Shown here: piece after piece, positions 52,489-61,816 of the stretch
Layout of the letters: every line of letters starts with the position of its first letter
Position numbering within the stretch: the stretch's first letter is position 1
The notes under the pieces: model-generated
What the model was told of the DNA's origin: nothing
What the model saw: only the letters and a program-made list of their open reading frames with translations
Databases searched by the model: none
Assembly: GCA_029932675.1 (NCBI GenBank)
Contig: JAOZPP010000005.1
Location: forward strand, 13,235 to 77,234
Direction of reading: 5' to 3'
Length of the DNA stretch: 64,000 bases
From: a bacterium
Lineage (GTDB): Bacteria > SM23-81 > DAOVCL01
Made by a program: the position numbers and the translations under genes

Positions 52489-53712
52489 CTACTCGTACCT
52501 TAAGGCCGCGATGGGATTGAGTTTGGCGGCCTTGGAGGCGGGGTATATACCGAAGAATATCCCTACTGCTGCCGAGAAGGTAAACCCTAAGATGATTGAC
52601 CAGATAGGGATGGTAGCCGGGAGGGGTGAAATTGCCCCCACAAGTTCACCTATTCCAACTCCAAGGCCAATGCCCAATATTCCCCCAAGCCCGCTGAGGG
52701 TTACTGCTTCGATGAGGAACTGGTAGAGGATATCGCTTCTTTTCGCTCCAATGGCCTTTCTGATCCCTATCTCCCTGGTGCGCTCGGTGACCGAAACGAG
52801 CATTATGTTCATAATGCCGATTCCGCCAACTAAGAGGGAGATCCCGGCTATTCCCACCATTGCTCCAAATACCGATCCGGTTAACTTCTTGTATACATCC
52901 ATTAGCATATCCAAGGTCATAATCTCAAAGTCGTTTGGCTGATCATAGGGGACCCCTCTTCTCCTCCTCAAAACCTGAGTGGCTTGGTCTATAGCTAATT
53001 GGGTGGCCTCTACGCTCACCGGCTCGACGACGATGGTAACTGACCTTCTCCTCTTTCCATAGAATTTCATCAGGGTAGTGATGGGGGTGATGACGAAATC
53101 GTCCATTGATTCCCCCAAGAAGTTGCCCTTTGGTTCCAGGGTGCCTACTACCGTGAACCTATGTCCCTTAATGAGGACCTGTTGGCCGATGGGATCCAGA
53201 TGGGGAAATAGATCCTCGGTGATGTCCGCCCCCAGGACCACCACTGCCCTCCTGTGCTGGACATCAAGGGGGGTAAGGGATCTCCCCCTCTCCAAGGAAT
53301 ATTGGTGGAGCTCGAGGAATTCCGGTGTTCCCCCAATCAGCGAGATATAGGGTGTCTTTTCGCCTTTGTATTTGGCTCTTACCGGAAACTCTTGGGCATA
53401 GGCGGAGGCCTTCTTCACCGCTGGACAGAGCCTGGCTATCGCTTGGGCATCCTCTATGGTGAGATCCTTGCGCTTTCTGTACTTCTCCCCCAACCTCCCC
53501 ATCCTGATGGCGGGAAATTTCTGGATATAGAAGGTGTTTGATCCCAGCGATCTTATCTGGCCTTGCACAGATCTATTCATTCCTTGGATCAGGGAGAGCA
53601 TAGTGATTACTGTGGTTACGCCGATGACTATCCCTAAGGTGGTGAGGAATGACCTCAGTTTGTGGGCCTTGAGGGCCTGCAGGGCCTGGAAGATGTTCTC
53701 CCTTATCTCCAT
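52489..53712 (-). CDS. MacB-type ABC transporter permease (2)
   Basis: A 407-aa permease: one N-terminal helix (about 20-45, 'TLGIVIGVTTVITMLSLIQG'), a periplasmic MacB core domain (about 50-270), then an FtsX domain with three helices (about 285-400, '[20 protein letters not shown]', '[20 protein letters not shown]'). It is a close paralogue of the gene at 53716 and starts 3 nt after it. It may form a heterodimer with that paralogue. Confidence 0.93.
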   Translation of the reverse strand: MEIRENIFQALQALKAHKLRSFLTTLGIVIGVTTVITMLSLIQGMNRSVQGQIRSLGSNTFYIQKFPAIRMGRLGEKYRKRKDLTIEDAQAIARLCPAVKKASAYAQEFPVRAKYKGEKTPYISLIGGTPEFLELHQYSLERGRSLTPLDVQHRRAVVVLGADITEDLFPHLDPIGQQVLIKGHRFTVVGTLEPKGNFLGESMDDFVITPITTLMKFYGKRRRSVTIVVEPVSVEATQLAIDQATQVLRRRRGVPYDQPNDFEIMTLDMLMDVYKKLTGSVFGAMVGIAGISLLVGGIGIMNIMLVSVTERTREIGIRKAIGAKRSDILYQFLIEAVTLSGLGGILGIGLGVGIGELVGAISPLPATIPIWSIILGFTFSAAVGIFFGIYPASKAAKLNPIAALRYE

Positions 53713-53715
53713 AGG

Positions 53716-54936
53716 CTACTCGTATCTGAGGGCAGTAATGGGGTTAAGCCTTGCCGCCTTTGCTGCCGGCCAGATGCCAAAACAAAGGCCAACCGCGGAA
53801 GAAAATCCCAGGGCAAGGATGATCGACCATAGGGGGGTGGTTGCCTTCAAGGGGGTCACCGCGGAGATCAGCTTCCCTACCCCTCCTCCTAAGCCTAAAC
53901 CTATTATCCCCCCTATTCCGCTGAGGATGAGTGCCTCGATGAGAAATTGGAGGAGGATGTCCTTCCTCTCCGCCCCAATGGCCTTTCTAATCCCTATCTC
54001 CCTGGTGCGTTCGGTGACCGAGACGAGCATTATGTTCATAATGCCGATCCCCCCAACCAGAAGGGAGATGGAGCTGATTCCCACCATCACCAAAAAGAGG
54101 ATGCGAGTGAGGTTCTTGTAAACATTCATTATTGTATCTTGGGTGTTGATGGCAAAATCGTTGGGTTTTTTGGGGGGGACCTGCCTGCGGCGGCGCATAA
54201 GGGAGGTGACCTCGTCCTTGGCCTGTTCAAAGAGTCCTGACTTGGCCTCAACGAGGATGGTCACTGAACGGTGCGTGCCAAAGAGCTTCCTGAAGGTGGT
54301 AATGGGGATGATGACCGCTGCGTCCATATCGTTGCCAAACATACTTCCCTTCTTCTCCTGAACCCCCACTACCCGGAACTTCCGTCCGCCTATGCGGATA
54401 TAACTTCCAAGGGGTTCCTCATCCTTGAATAACCCCTGGACAATTGTCCGGCCGATGATACAGACTTGGCGGCGATGGTTTAGCTCGGTCTGGGTGAAGA
54501 ACCTGCCTCTCTCTACGGTTGTATTCCTCACTTCCTGGTAGGAGGGGGTGGTGGCCCAGATGCCTACCCTCTCCGTTGATCTATCCTTATACTTGATCAC
54601 CTTACCGGAGTAAAGCACGGGGGCTATATTCTTTACAGATGGGCAGAGTTGGGCTATGGCCTGGGCATCTTCCAGGGTGAGGTTTTTTCTGTTTCTGTAC
54701 TCAAACCAATCCCGTCCAGCAAACCAGGGGTATTTCTGCAGATAGAAGACATTGGCCCCTAACCCGGCCACCTGCTGGGAGACGGCTCTATTCAATCCCT
54801 GGATGAGGGAGATGATCGTGATTACCGTCATCACCCCGATGATTACCCCTAAGATGGTAAGGAGGGCACGCACCTTGTGCATCCATAGGGAACCTATGGC
54901 CATCCGTACCCCCTCCCATAGTTCCCTAAAGTTCAT
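53716..54936 (-). CDS. MacB-type ABC transporter permease (1)
   Basis: A 406-aa permease with the same layout as its neighbour: N-terminal helix (about 22-48), MacB core, and FtsX-like C-terminal helices ('[20 protein letters not shown]', '[20 protein letters not shown]'). The start overlaps the ATPase stop by 4 nt, so translation is coupled. Confidence 0.93.
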   Translation of the reverse strand: MNFRELWEGVRMAIGSLWMHKVRALLTILGVIIGVMTVITIISLIQGLNRAVSQQVAGLGANVFYLQKYPWFAGRDWFEYRNRKNLTLEDAQAIAQLCPSVKNIAPVLYSGKVIKYKDRSTERVGIWATTPSYQEVRNTTVERGRFFTQTELNHRRQVCIIGRTIVQGLFKDEEPLGSYIRIGGRKFRVVGVQEKKGSMFGNDMDAAVIIPITTFRKLFGTHRSVTILVEAKSGLFEQAKDEVTSLMRRRRQVPPKKPNDFAINTQDTIMNVYKNLTRILFLVMVGISSISLLVGGIGIMNIMLVSVTERTREIGIRKAIGAERKDILLQFLIEALILSGIGGIIGLGLGGGVGKLISAVTPLKATTPLWSIILALGFSSAVGLCFGIWPAAKAARLNPITALRYE

Positions 54937-55622
54937 CTGCTCTCCTCCAGGTGGATATCATCCTGAACCCTGCCGTCAAGGAGCTTTAGCCTCCGCTGAG
55001 AGTATTGGGCAATATACTCCTCATGGGTTACCAAGACGATCGTATTCCCTTCTTGGTGAAGCTTCTTAAATAACTCCATAATCTCCGCCCCTGTCTTGCT
55101 GTCCAGATTACCCGTTGGCTCGTCAGCCAAGATAATGGAGGGGCGATTGACTAAGGCCCGGGCTAAGGCCACCCTTTGTCTCTGTCCTCCGGAGAGCTCA
55201 TTGGGCCTGTGGTTGAGCCTGTCCCCTAACCCCACACTTTCTAAGGCCTCTGCAGCCCTCCTCACCCGTTCGGAGGCGGGGACTCCACTATAGATCAAGG
55301 GGAGTTCCACATTGTGCAGGGCAGTGGCGCGGGGAAGGAGGTTGAAGGTTTGAAAGACAAACCCGATCTTCCGGTTTCTTATCTGGGCCAATTCATCATC
55401 GGTGAGGTTAGCTACCTCGCGGCCAGCGAAGATGTAGGAGCCCTTAGTAGGGGTATCCAAACAGCCTAATATGTTCATTAGGGTGGATTTGCCGGAGCCA
55501 GAGGGGCCCATTATGGCCAAGTACTCATTGGCCTCGATCTTTAGGTCGATTCCCCGCAGGGCGGGAACCTCTACTGCTCCCACTTTATAGACCTTCTCTA
55601 CCTTCTTAAGCTCGATTAACAT
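54933..55622 (-). CDS. ABC transporter ATP-binding protein (MacB/LolD type)
   Basis: A 229-aa ATPase. Walker A '[18 protein letters not shown]' is near 38-55, the Q-loop is in '[10 protein letters not shown]', the signature is '[16 protein letters not shown]', Walker B is '[13 protein letters not shown]', and the H-loop is in '[13 protein letters not shown]'. It powers the two permeases that follow. ATPase and permease are separate proteins here, unlike E. coli MacB. Confidence 0.96.
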   Translation of the reverse strand: MLIELKKVEKVYKVGAVEVPALRGIDLKIEANEYLAIMGPSGSGKSTLMNILGCLDTPTKGSYIFAGREVANLTDDELAQIRNRKIGFVFQTFNLLPRATALHNVELPLIYSGVPASERVRRAAEALESVGLGDRLNHRPNELSGGQRQRVALARALVNRPSIILADEPTGNLDSKTGAEIMELFKKLHQEGNTIVLVTHEEYIAQYSQRRLKLLDGRVQDDIHLEESR

Positions 55623-55696
55623 AATAGCGTTTTAGTTGCCATACCCCCTTCTTAATCCTCCCCTATCGAGGGGAAGGTAAGCCCAGTGGTGTGAGC

Positions 55697-55740
55697 AAAG
55701 TCATTCCTCTCTGACTTTGGCAGAGGAGGGGTTCTGCCAC
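55697..55740. repeat. Copy 3 of the double-hairpin repeat (diverged)
   Basis: AAAGTCA/TGACTTT (55697-55718) is followed directly by GGCAGA ... TCTGCC (55719-55738) with an 8-nt loop. This is the same two-hairpin order as at 48005-48057, in the gap between the ATPase and adaptor genes. Confidence 0.6.
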
Positions 55741-55820
55741 CTCGCTGGTTCTCATTCATGCGCTGCGAAAATCTGTGGTCATCAGCGTTTATGAATGACT
55801 GCCGAATCACCTAAGGTTAT

Positions 55821-57011
55821 CTACTTCTCCTCCTTCCCCAAAAGGGCCTTCTTCACTGGCTTTACCTTATCCCCGTCCTTGAGGTTGCGTAACTCCCGAT
55901 AACCTCCGGTAACTACTTTCTCCCCCTCCTTCAGGCCATCCAATATCTCCATATCCGTTTCACTGCTGATCCCGGTCTTTACTTCCCTTTGATGGGCTGT
56001 CCCATCTTTGACAACGAAGACGACCTCCACCGGTTTAGACTTCTTCCCCTTTGTTGATAGGGTATCGCCTTCCTCTTTCAAAGGAGGCCGCATCACCACT
56101 GATTGGATGGGAACGGATAAGGCCTCAGGGTGATGAGCGGTAATTATATCCACAGTGGCTGACATCCCTGGGCGGAGTGAGGGGAGTGGGTCAAGGACAG
56201 AGACCTTAACCTTGAAGTTAGTGACCTCTTCTTGGGTTCCATATCCGGTGGTGGTAGCTGTATTGGATATCTCCTTGACCAAACCATGGAGAACCGTATC
56301 CGGAAGGGCATCGACTTCAATCCTTGCTTTCTGTCCTGGTTTTACATCCACAACATCGGTTTCGTCGACATCTACTTGGGCTTCAATCTTGCTCAGATCG
56401 GCAACAACCATTATCACGTCCTCCTGAAATTGGGCTCCCAAGACCATCTCCCCCTCCTCCTTGTTTAGTTTGGTGATCAGTCCGGAGATGGGGGAAGTGA
56501 TGGTGCACTTGGAGAGGTCGTCTTCAGCCTCCTTTAGGGATGCCCGCCCCTGTTCTACTCCGCTTTTCGCCGCCTCGTATTGGGCCTGGAGGAGCTCCAT
56601 CTCCGATTCTGAGGTTAACCCCTTTTCGTAGAGCTCCTTTGCCCTTCTGTAGTCCCCTTCCACCTTTTTTAGGTTAGAGATTGCTGATTTGAGGCTCGAC
56701 CTTGCCCTCTCCACATTGGCTACATACCTGGTCTTGTCCAGGAGGACGAGGAGTTGCCCCTTTTCCACCTTTTGCCCCTCCTTCACCGGAAGGCTAATAA
56801 TCCTCGCTGGGATATTGGCACTTATCTTCACCATCGTTTCTGGCTGGATCTTTCCTGAAGCGGTGATCTTAGATTTTAGATCCTTCCTTTTCACCTCTTC
56901 TACCTGCACCTTTACGACCGGTTGGGTTGACCTGGTCAAGTTCAGGATGATGATGAGCACCACTACACAGAGGCCAATGCCAATAAGGATCGTCTTTTTC
57001 CCCTTAGTCAT
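55821..57011 (-). CDS. Periplasmic adaptor (membrane fusion) protein of the efflux operon
   Basis: A 396-aa HlyD/MacA-type adaptor. An N-terminal helix anchors it (about 7-25). The barrel-sandwich hybrid is split ('SANIPARIISLPVKEGQKVEKGQLLVLLD' in parts: IISLPVKEGQKVEKGQ; 'SPISGLITKLNKEEGEMV'), with a coiled-coil hairpin between (about 85-160). Beta-barrel and membrane-proximal domains complete it. It joins the MacB-like permeases to the TolC-like channel. Confidence 0.94.
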   Translation of the reverse strand: MTKGKKTILIGIGLCVVVLIIILNLTRSTQPVVKVQVEEVKRKDLKSKITASGKIQPETMVKISANIPARIISLPVKEGQKVEKGQLLVLLDKTRYVANVERARSSLKSAISNLKKVEGDYRRAKELYEKGLTSESEMELLQAQYEAAKSGVEQGRASLKEAEDDLSKCTITSPISGLITKLNKEEGEMVLGAQFQEDVIMVVADLSKIEAQVDVDETDVVDVKPGQKARIEVDALPDTVLHGLVKEISNTATTTGYGTQEEVTNFKVKVSVLDPLPSLRPGMSATVDIITAHHPEALSVPIQSVVMRPPLKEEGDTLSTKGKKSKPVEVVFVVKDGTAHQREVKTGISSETDMEILDGLKEGEKVVTGGYRELRNLKDGDKVKPVKKALLGKEEK

Positions 57012-57156
57012 AGGATAACTCCATTTCTTTGGTTCAATTATTCATTAGCTTGGAAGGCCCCCTAAAATTTGGGTTAGTTCGTAAAATAGCAGAGATGAAC
57101 TTGAAGATCTATCAGGATCTCTAAGAAATTCCGAAAGGCGAAGCGCTTTAGCGGCC

Positions 57157-58431
57157 TCAGTAAGAGGATAATCCTAAGGCCTTCTCCACTTCTGCTTGGG
57201 CTAATCTGTATGCATAGAGGGCCTCAATCCAACCTGCCTGGATGGAGGAGTAGCTTGCTTGAGCATCTAATACCTCAAGCATTGTCACAGAGCCTAATTT
57301 ATACTTCTCCTGAGCCAACCTGAGGTCTTCACGGGCCGCAGAAAGGCTCTCCTTAGTTACCTCCAGGCTTTCCTGGGCTTTATTGAGGTTCTGGAGGGCT
57401 TCCTGGATATCGAGCTGCACCTTCCTCTTGGTTTGCTTCAATCTCAACCGCGCGTTTACCAAGCCCTCTTTTGCCTGATTGATATTGGCTTTGGTGGAGA
57501 GGCCATCAAAGAGGGGCAAGGTAACCGTTCCCCCTATCCGCCAGGTATAGTCCCGGTCAAAGAGGTTCTTGGCTTCAGATGCCTTTTCATTCTCCCAGGA
57601 GTAGCTGCCGGAGAGGGTCAACCTGGGGAGCCTTCCCCCCTTGGCCATAGAGAGGGTTCCTTCCGCTTTATTCATTTCCGCTTCAGCCTTTAGAATTTCC
57701 GGATGGGTTTCCAATGCCTGTTTGATCAATTTTCCGTAGTCGGCCTCTTCCCCGATCTTCTCCAAGTCGTCCACGATCTCTGTGGGGGAGTTCAAGGGAA
57801 GCCCTAAGGTATGGTTTAACTCTGAACGGGATTGCTTTAGCTGATTTTTTGCATCTATTAAGGCCAGCCTATCCTTTCCCAACTGCACCTTCGCCTTGAG
57901 CACATCGGAGATGGTTACCGAGCCAAGCCTATAGAGGTTCTCGGCCTTCTTTACCTGTTCTTCGCTCCTCTTCACCGCATCCCCTCTCACCTGGAGGAGC
58001 CTCTTAGCCCTGAGCAGACCATAATATTTCTGCTTGATCTCCCAAACCAATAAGGATTTGGTGAGCTTAAGCTGTTCCTCATACCATCTCCGATTTGCCC
58101 TCTGGTATTTGATGTTGGCTAAGTTGGATCCGCCATTGTAGATGGATTGTTCCAGGGAGAAGCCTATGGCATAGGACCTTGTCTCCGGGAAGGACCAATT
58201 CTTAGATCTACTATAGCTTGCCTGTGAGTTGAGATGGGGGAGGAAGGCTGACCAGGCCCCCAGCACATTGGCCTTGGCCGCCCGCAGGTTTGCCTGGGCG
58301 TTGAGCATATCCTCATTTTTCTCCAAGGCCAGCTCAATACACTCCTTCAGGGTGAGGGGATGGGAGAGGGGAGAAGAAGAAAGTATTAGAGGGAGGAGCA
58401 AAGTTAAGAGAAAGAAAGTGATCCTTTTCAA
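57157..58431 (-). CDS. TolC-family outer-membrane channel
   Basis: A 424-aa protein with a signal peptide (about 1-24) and two OEP repeats: 'LTLKECIELALEKNEDMLNA' opens the first, and 'KLIKQALETHPEILKAEAEM' the second. Long amphipathic helices dominate. It forms the exit channel of the operon. It follows the Yip1-like gene by 8 nt. Confidence 0.94.
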   Translation of the reverse strand: MKRITFFLLTLLLPLILSSSPLSHPLTLKECIELALEKNEDMLNAQANLRAAKANVLGAWSAFLPHLNSQASYSRSKNWSFPETRSYAIGFSLEQSIYNGGSNLANIKYQRANRRWYEEQLKLTKSLLVWEIKQKYYGLLRAKRLLQVRGDAVKRSEEQVKKAENLYRLGSVTISDVLKAKVQLGKDRLALIDAKNQLKQSRSELNHTLGLPLNSPTEIVDDLEKIGEEADYGKLIKQALETHPEILKAEAEMNKAEGTLSMAKGGRLPRLTLSGSYSWENEKASEAKNLFDRDYTWRIGGTVTLPLFDGLSTKANINQAKEGLVNARLRLKQTKRKVQLDIQEALQNLNKAQESLEVTKESLSAAREDLRLAQEKYKLGSVTMLEVLDAQASYSSIQAGWIEALYAYRLAQAEVEKALGLSSY

Positions 58432-58439
58432 TTTTCCTC

Positions 58440-59153
58440 CTAAAAAACCTTAAAGAGGTTTTTAAGAACCAGACTGATGATTATCCAAAGGAGCCACCAA
58501 CTAAAGACCATTCCGGCTGATTTCTTAAGGTTGAAACCAAAAATTGCCGTGATGCCTATTGAGGCCAAGATTAAAGTCCAGATCTGGAAGAAGTCTAAGT
58601 GGTTCAAGAACTGGTAAAGAATGGTTTTCGATTTCTCGGTAGGCAAGAGGAGGGCAAGGCCTGTCTGGATGTGTAAGGTATTCTTGGCCAGGATGAGTGG
58701 TGTCTTAATTGCTAAAGCTGGAATGGCTATGAAATTGGCATAGCTACAGATAGAGAATACCTGCCGGAAGGAACCCTCTCCCCCTAAGATAAGGCTGGCA
58801 CCGAAGTAAAAGACGCCAGCCTGCACACCGAGGACGAGGAGGAGGCCCAAAGGGGTAAAGATGATTATCTTCCAGTCCCTTCCTCCTTTTTCCTCCATCC
58901 GTTGGATTATCTCCTCTTTCTTCTCTTGGGGGATCCTCTCGCTCCGCAGGATTATCTTTTTCCTCTCCTCCAAGCCGAGAGGGGCCATCCGCCAGGCGAA
59001 GAGGGTGGTAGCTATGGCCACAATTAGAAAAGGGAGAAACCAGGTAGGGTTCTCTTTCAGATAGGAAAAGAGACGAGTGGGGCTAACGATTACCCCCCAA
59101 AGCCTAGTTAGGGGCCCCAGTCTACCCTCTTCTATTCCAATTTGTTCTTCCAT
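58440..59153 (-). CDS. Yip1-family membrane protein
   Basis: A 237-aa protein with about five membrane helices ('WFLPFLIVAIATTLFAWRMA', 'LLLVLGVQAGVFYFGASLIL', 'ILASIGITAIFGFNLKKSAG') and an N-terminal 'GVIVSPTRLFSYLKENPTWF' typical of bacterial Yip1-domain proteins. Such genes often precede efflux operons. It leads this operon; its role in transport is not known. Confidence 0.8.
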   Translation of the reverse strand: MEEQIGIEEGRLGPLTRLWGVIVSPTRLFSYLKENPTWFLPFLIVAIATTLFAWRMAPLGLEERKKIILRSERIPQEKKEEIIQRMEEKGGRDWKIIIFTPLGLLLVLGVQAGVFYFGASLILGGEGSFRQVFSICSYANFIAIPALAIKTPLILAKNTLHIQTGLALLLPTEKSKTILYQFLNHLDFFQIWTLILASIGITAIFGFNLKKSAGMVFSWWLLWIIISLVLKNLFKVF

Positions 59154-59444
59154 TTCTGCTCCTTTTTGGGACTAACTGCCAATTTACCATCGGATCATCC
59201 GTAAATCGCCTATAAGGTTAAATGAGAGATCTACTATAGAACTTTATAATGCGGCAAGCCAGGGAATTTCTCCTCCGCCCCGGTGGAGGTTTACCAGTTT
59301 GAATTCCGTGAAGGGTAAAGAACATAGGGGGTTTCCCCTGTGGGGGCTCCAATTTAGATTAACGAGCTGAAGGGCCGGATGTTTCAAAAAAGGGGGACAG
59401 GCAAAGTGTCCCCCTCTCTTTTGCTAACCCCTTAAAGCCCCTTT
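59154..59444. other. Gap between efflux operon and TonB operon
   Basis: No gene seen. It holds the terminator of the exbB-tonB operon at its right end (59386-59414). Confidence 0.6.
59386..59414 (-). terminator. Intrinsic terminator of the exbB-exbD-tonB operon
   Basis: On the minus strand GGGGGACA/TGTCCCCC with a short loop is followed by six T. It lies 30 nt past the tonB stop. Confidence 0.9.
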
Positions 59445-60077
59445 TCATTGGGATTTGGCTTCTTTAAGGATAAATCTAACCGGATAGCTAATCCATACCT
59501 TTACTGGCTTATCCCTTTGCATAGCTGGTTTGAACTTGCACTGCATTGCTGCAGCGATGGCCGCCTCATCACACCCTGCTCCTAAGCTCTTGAGCACTTT
59601 AGCATTGACCACATTTCCCTTCTCATCGACCTGGATCTTGAGGATGACCATCCCCTCAACGCCGGCCTTCCGCGCGATCTCTGGATAAACAGGCTTGACC
59701 AGCTTGATTAACTGAGGTGCTTCATCATAAGGCACAAACTCGGTCTGTTCTGGGGCTGGAGGTGGGGGGGGTGGAGGAGGTTGGGTAAGGTCGAGGTCGG
59801 TTTCCCCAATGGTGACATCCTCCGGAACCTCCTCTGACTCCGTCTCCACGGGGATCGAGGGCCTTGGAGGGGGAGGAGCAACTTTCTGCTGATGGGTCTC
59901 AGGGACATTCTCCACTTGGATGATCTCTTGTTTCTTTATCCCCTCGTATGGTTTCACCTTCATTGAGGGATAAGCCAAGAATAGAAAGAGGAAAAGGGCT
60001 AAGGCAACAGTAATCGCCTTCTCCATCGCCTTTGGATATTGGGCCCTGAGGTTGGCCTGTGGGTTTCTATACTTCAT
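59445..60077 (-). CDS. tonB: TonB energy-transducing protein
   Basis: A 210-aa protein: N-terminal membrane helix (about 20-38), a proline-rich linker with eight consecutive prolines and glutamates (about 65-115), and the TonB C-terminal domain ('VKPVYPEIARKAGVEGMVIL', 'KIQVDEKGNVVNAKVLKSLG', 'KPVKVWISYPVRFIL'). It transmits the proton motive force from ExbBD to outer-membrane receptors. It overlaps the upstream exbD by 4 nt. Confidence 0.95.
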   Translation of the reverse strand: MKYRNPQANLRAQYPKAMEKAITVALALFLFLFLAYPSMKVKPYEGIKKQEIIQVENVPETHQQKVAPPPPRPSIPVETESEEVPEDVTIGETDLDLTQPPPPPPPPAPEQTEFVPYDEAPQLIKLVKPVYPEIARKAGVEGMVILKIQVDEKGNVVNAKVLKSLGAGCDEAAIAAAMQCKFKPAMQRDKPVKVWISYPVRFILKEAKSQ

Positions 60078-60496
60078 TGGATACCACCTCTTTTCTCCTT
60101 CTTCGTGCCAAAGCTTACCCTTAAAGCATCGGCCTTTCTTAATTCCTCCATCAGATCAGAGACAATTCCATATCTGGCCCTCTTGTCTGCGCGCAAGGAG
60201 ATGATGGTCTTCGGATCATTCTGTAACTTCCTCTTCATCACCTTCTCTACCATTGGGAGCTTTACATCCATATCATCTATCCTTATCTGGCCTGCTGGAT
60301 CTATCCAGATGTGGGTTATGTGCCTTCTGGTCTCTATCTTTTGGGTCTTCTCCGCTTTGGGGAGGAGAACCTTTAAGCCAGCATATTGCTTAAAGACGGT
60401 AGATACCATAAAGAAGATGAGCAAAAGGAAGGCTATATCGGCCATCGAGGCTGTGGGTATCAGGCTCTCTACCTTAGATTTTCTGCCAAAGGTCAT
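60074..60496 (-). CDS. exbD: ExbD/TolR-family protein (2)
   Basis: A 140-aa stator subunit with one membrane helix carrying the proton-binding aspartate ('PTASMADIAFLLLIFFMVST', Asp near 19) and a periplasmic domain. It is the second of two exbD genes in the operon. Its partner may be tonB, which it overlaps. Confidence 0.94.
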   Translation of the reverse strand: MTFGRKSKVESLIPTASMADIAFLLLIFFMVSTVFKQYAGLKVLLPKAEKTQKIETRRHITHIWIDPAGQIRIDDMDVKLPMVEKVMKRKLQNDPKTIISLRADKRARYGIVSDLMEELRKADALRVSFGTKKEKRGGIQ

Positions 60497-60511
60497 CTAA
60501 AAAGCCTCCTT

Positions 60512-60913
60512 TTAGTCTGGAGCGGCCAGGGATATCCGTTTAGCCCCAGCCAACTTGATCTCATCCAATACATCAATCATCGCATTATAAGAGGCCATTT
60601 TATCAGTTTTTAGGGAGACGATAAGCTTTTCATTTTGCTGCAGTTTCTCCTCTAAGATAGGCCTTATCTGCTCCAGACTCACCGATTTGCCATCTAAAGC
60701 AATCTTATCCTGGGCATTTATCCAGATATTGCAGATATTCTTCTTTCGCACCTTAACGGTGCTTTGGCCATAAGCGGGAAGGGTAAGGCCTAAGCCCTGA
60801 TCCCTCTTCATTGTAGTGCTCACCAAGAAGAAGATGATCATCAGAAAAGCGATATCGGCCATAGAAGCGGTGGGAATAGAAGCAGGAGCCCTTAATTTCT
60901 TCTTGATTTCCAT
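60512..60913 (-). CDS. exbD: ExbD/TolR-family protein (1)
   Basis: A 133-aa stator subunit with 'PTASMADIAFLMIIFFLVST', the same helix and aspartate as its neighbour, and a periplasmic domain ending 'GAKRISLAAPD'. It starts 11 nt after exbB. Two ExbD paralogues side by side are common in FCB bacteria. Confidence 0.94.
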   Translation of the reverse strand: MEIKKKLRAPASIPTASMADIAFLMIIFFLVSTTMKRDQGLGLTLPAYGQSTVKVRKKNICNIWINAQDKIALDGKSVSLEQIRPILEEKLQQNEKLIVSLKTDKMASYNAMIDVLDEIKLAGAKRISLAAPD

Positions 60914-60923
60914 AGTTTCTCCT

Positions 60924-61574
60924 TTAAGCTACCTTCTCCCCAAGCTTGGAGGATTTCCCCTCTTTTGAGATCCCCATTTCGGTGAGGGTTTCTACCATGT
61001 CGGTTGAGCTCTCTTCCATATCGATGATCAGCCGATCGATTTTGGAGATGAAGTAGTTATAAAAGGCCTGCATAGGAATAGCAATAGCCAACCCAGTAGC
61101 GGTGGTGATCAAGGCCTCGGAGATCCCTGAGGCCACTAAGGTAGGTTCTACTTCACCTACTTTGGCAATGGCCTCAAAAGCATGGATCATTCCGCTTACC
61201 GTGCCTAAAAAGCCAAGCATTGGAGCTACATTGACTACAGTGGCTAACCAGACCATCCCCCTTTCCAGGAAGGACATCTCCAAGGATGCGGCATCTTCGA
61301 TGGATTTCTCCACATATTCGATTCCTCTCCTTGCCCTCAGGAGGCCAGCATGGAGGATGGCAGCCACTGGTCCTCTGGTGGACTCACATAGTTTCACTGC
61401 ACCATCTAAGCTCCCTGTGGTGAGGGATTCCTTTAATTTTTTCATAAACTTCTTGGTGTTAATGGAGGCGCGAAACAGGGTCCAAAATTTAACGATGATG
61501 ATGACCACTCCCGCAATCAAGGCGAAAAGAAGAGGCCACATGAATATTCCGCCCTTGATGAAAAACTGAACCAT
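60924..61574 (-). CDS. exbB: ExbB/TolQ/MotA-family proton channel protein
   Basis: A 216-aa protein with three membrane helices ('FMWPLLFALIAGVVIIIVKF', and a pair at about 120-190) and the family motif 'VVNVAPMLGFLGTVSGMIHA', 'ISEALITTATGLAIAIP'. It is first in the operon with AGGAGG nearby and a strong promoter 60-80 bp upstream. Confidence 0.95.
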   Translation of the reverse strand: MVQFFIKGGIFMWPLLFALIAGVVIIIVKFWTLFRASINTKKFMKKLKESLTTGSLDGAVKLCESTRGPVAAILHAGLLRARRGIEYVEKSIEDAASLEMSFLERGMVWLATVVNVAPMLGFLGTVSGMIHAFEAIAKVGEVEPTLVASGISEALITTATGLAIAIPMQAFYNYFISKIDRLIIDMEESSTDMVETLTEMGISKEGKSSKLGEKVA

Positions 61575-61816
61575 TTGGTATTCCTCCTTCGATTAAAGGT
61601 TTGAGAGTTACGCCTACAGACTTAAATATAATTTTATTCTCCCGACCTGTCAACAGTTTTTTGGGTCATTCTTAGAAAAAGGAAATGAGGTTAAGTTAAT
61701 GATTTTCCCTTCCCAACGCTCGCAAAGTTCTCCATAGGGGCTTATCCCCTTCAAACTACCCCCAACATTTCGGGATTTCTAAAAAATTCCGAAAATGTTT
61801 CGTTATGGGGTAAATT
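61575..61816. other. Gap between priA and exbB
   Basis: No gene seen. It holds the exbB promoter. Near 61767-61800 AACATTTCGG pairs imperfectly with CCGAAAATGTT, a possible weak structure past the priA stop. Confidence 0.55.
61625..61653 (-). promoter_or_regulatory. Near-consensus sigma70 promoter of the exbB-exbD-tonB operon
   Basis: On the minus strand TTGACA (61653-61648), a 17-nt spacer and TATATT (61630-61625). I see no Fur-box-like or riboswitch element beside it, so expression may be constitutive. Confidence 0.88.

Noticed and set aside
60074-60913. Two ExbD genes as an assembly duplication
   Set aside because: The proteins differ through most of their length apart from the membrane helix, so they are true paralogues.
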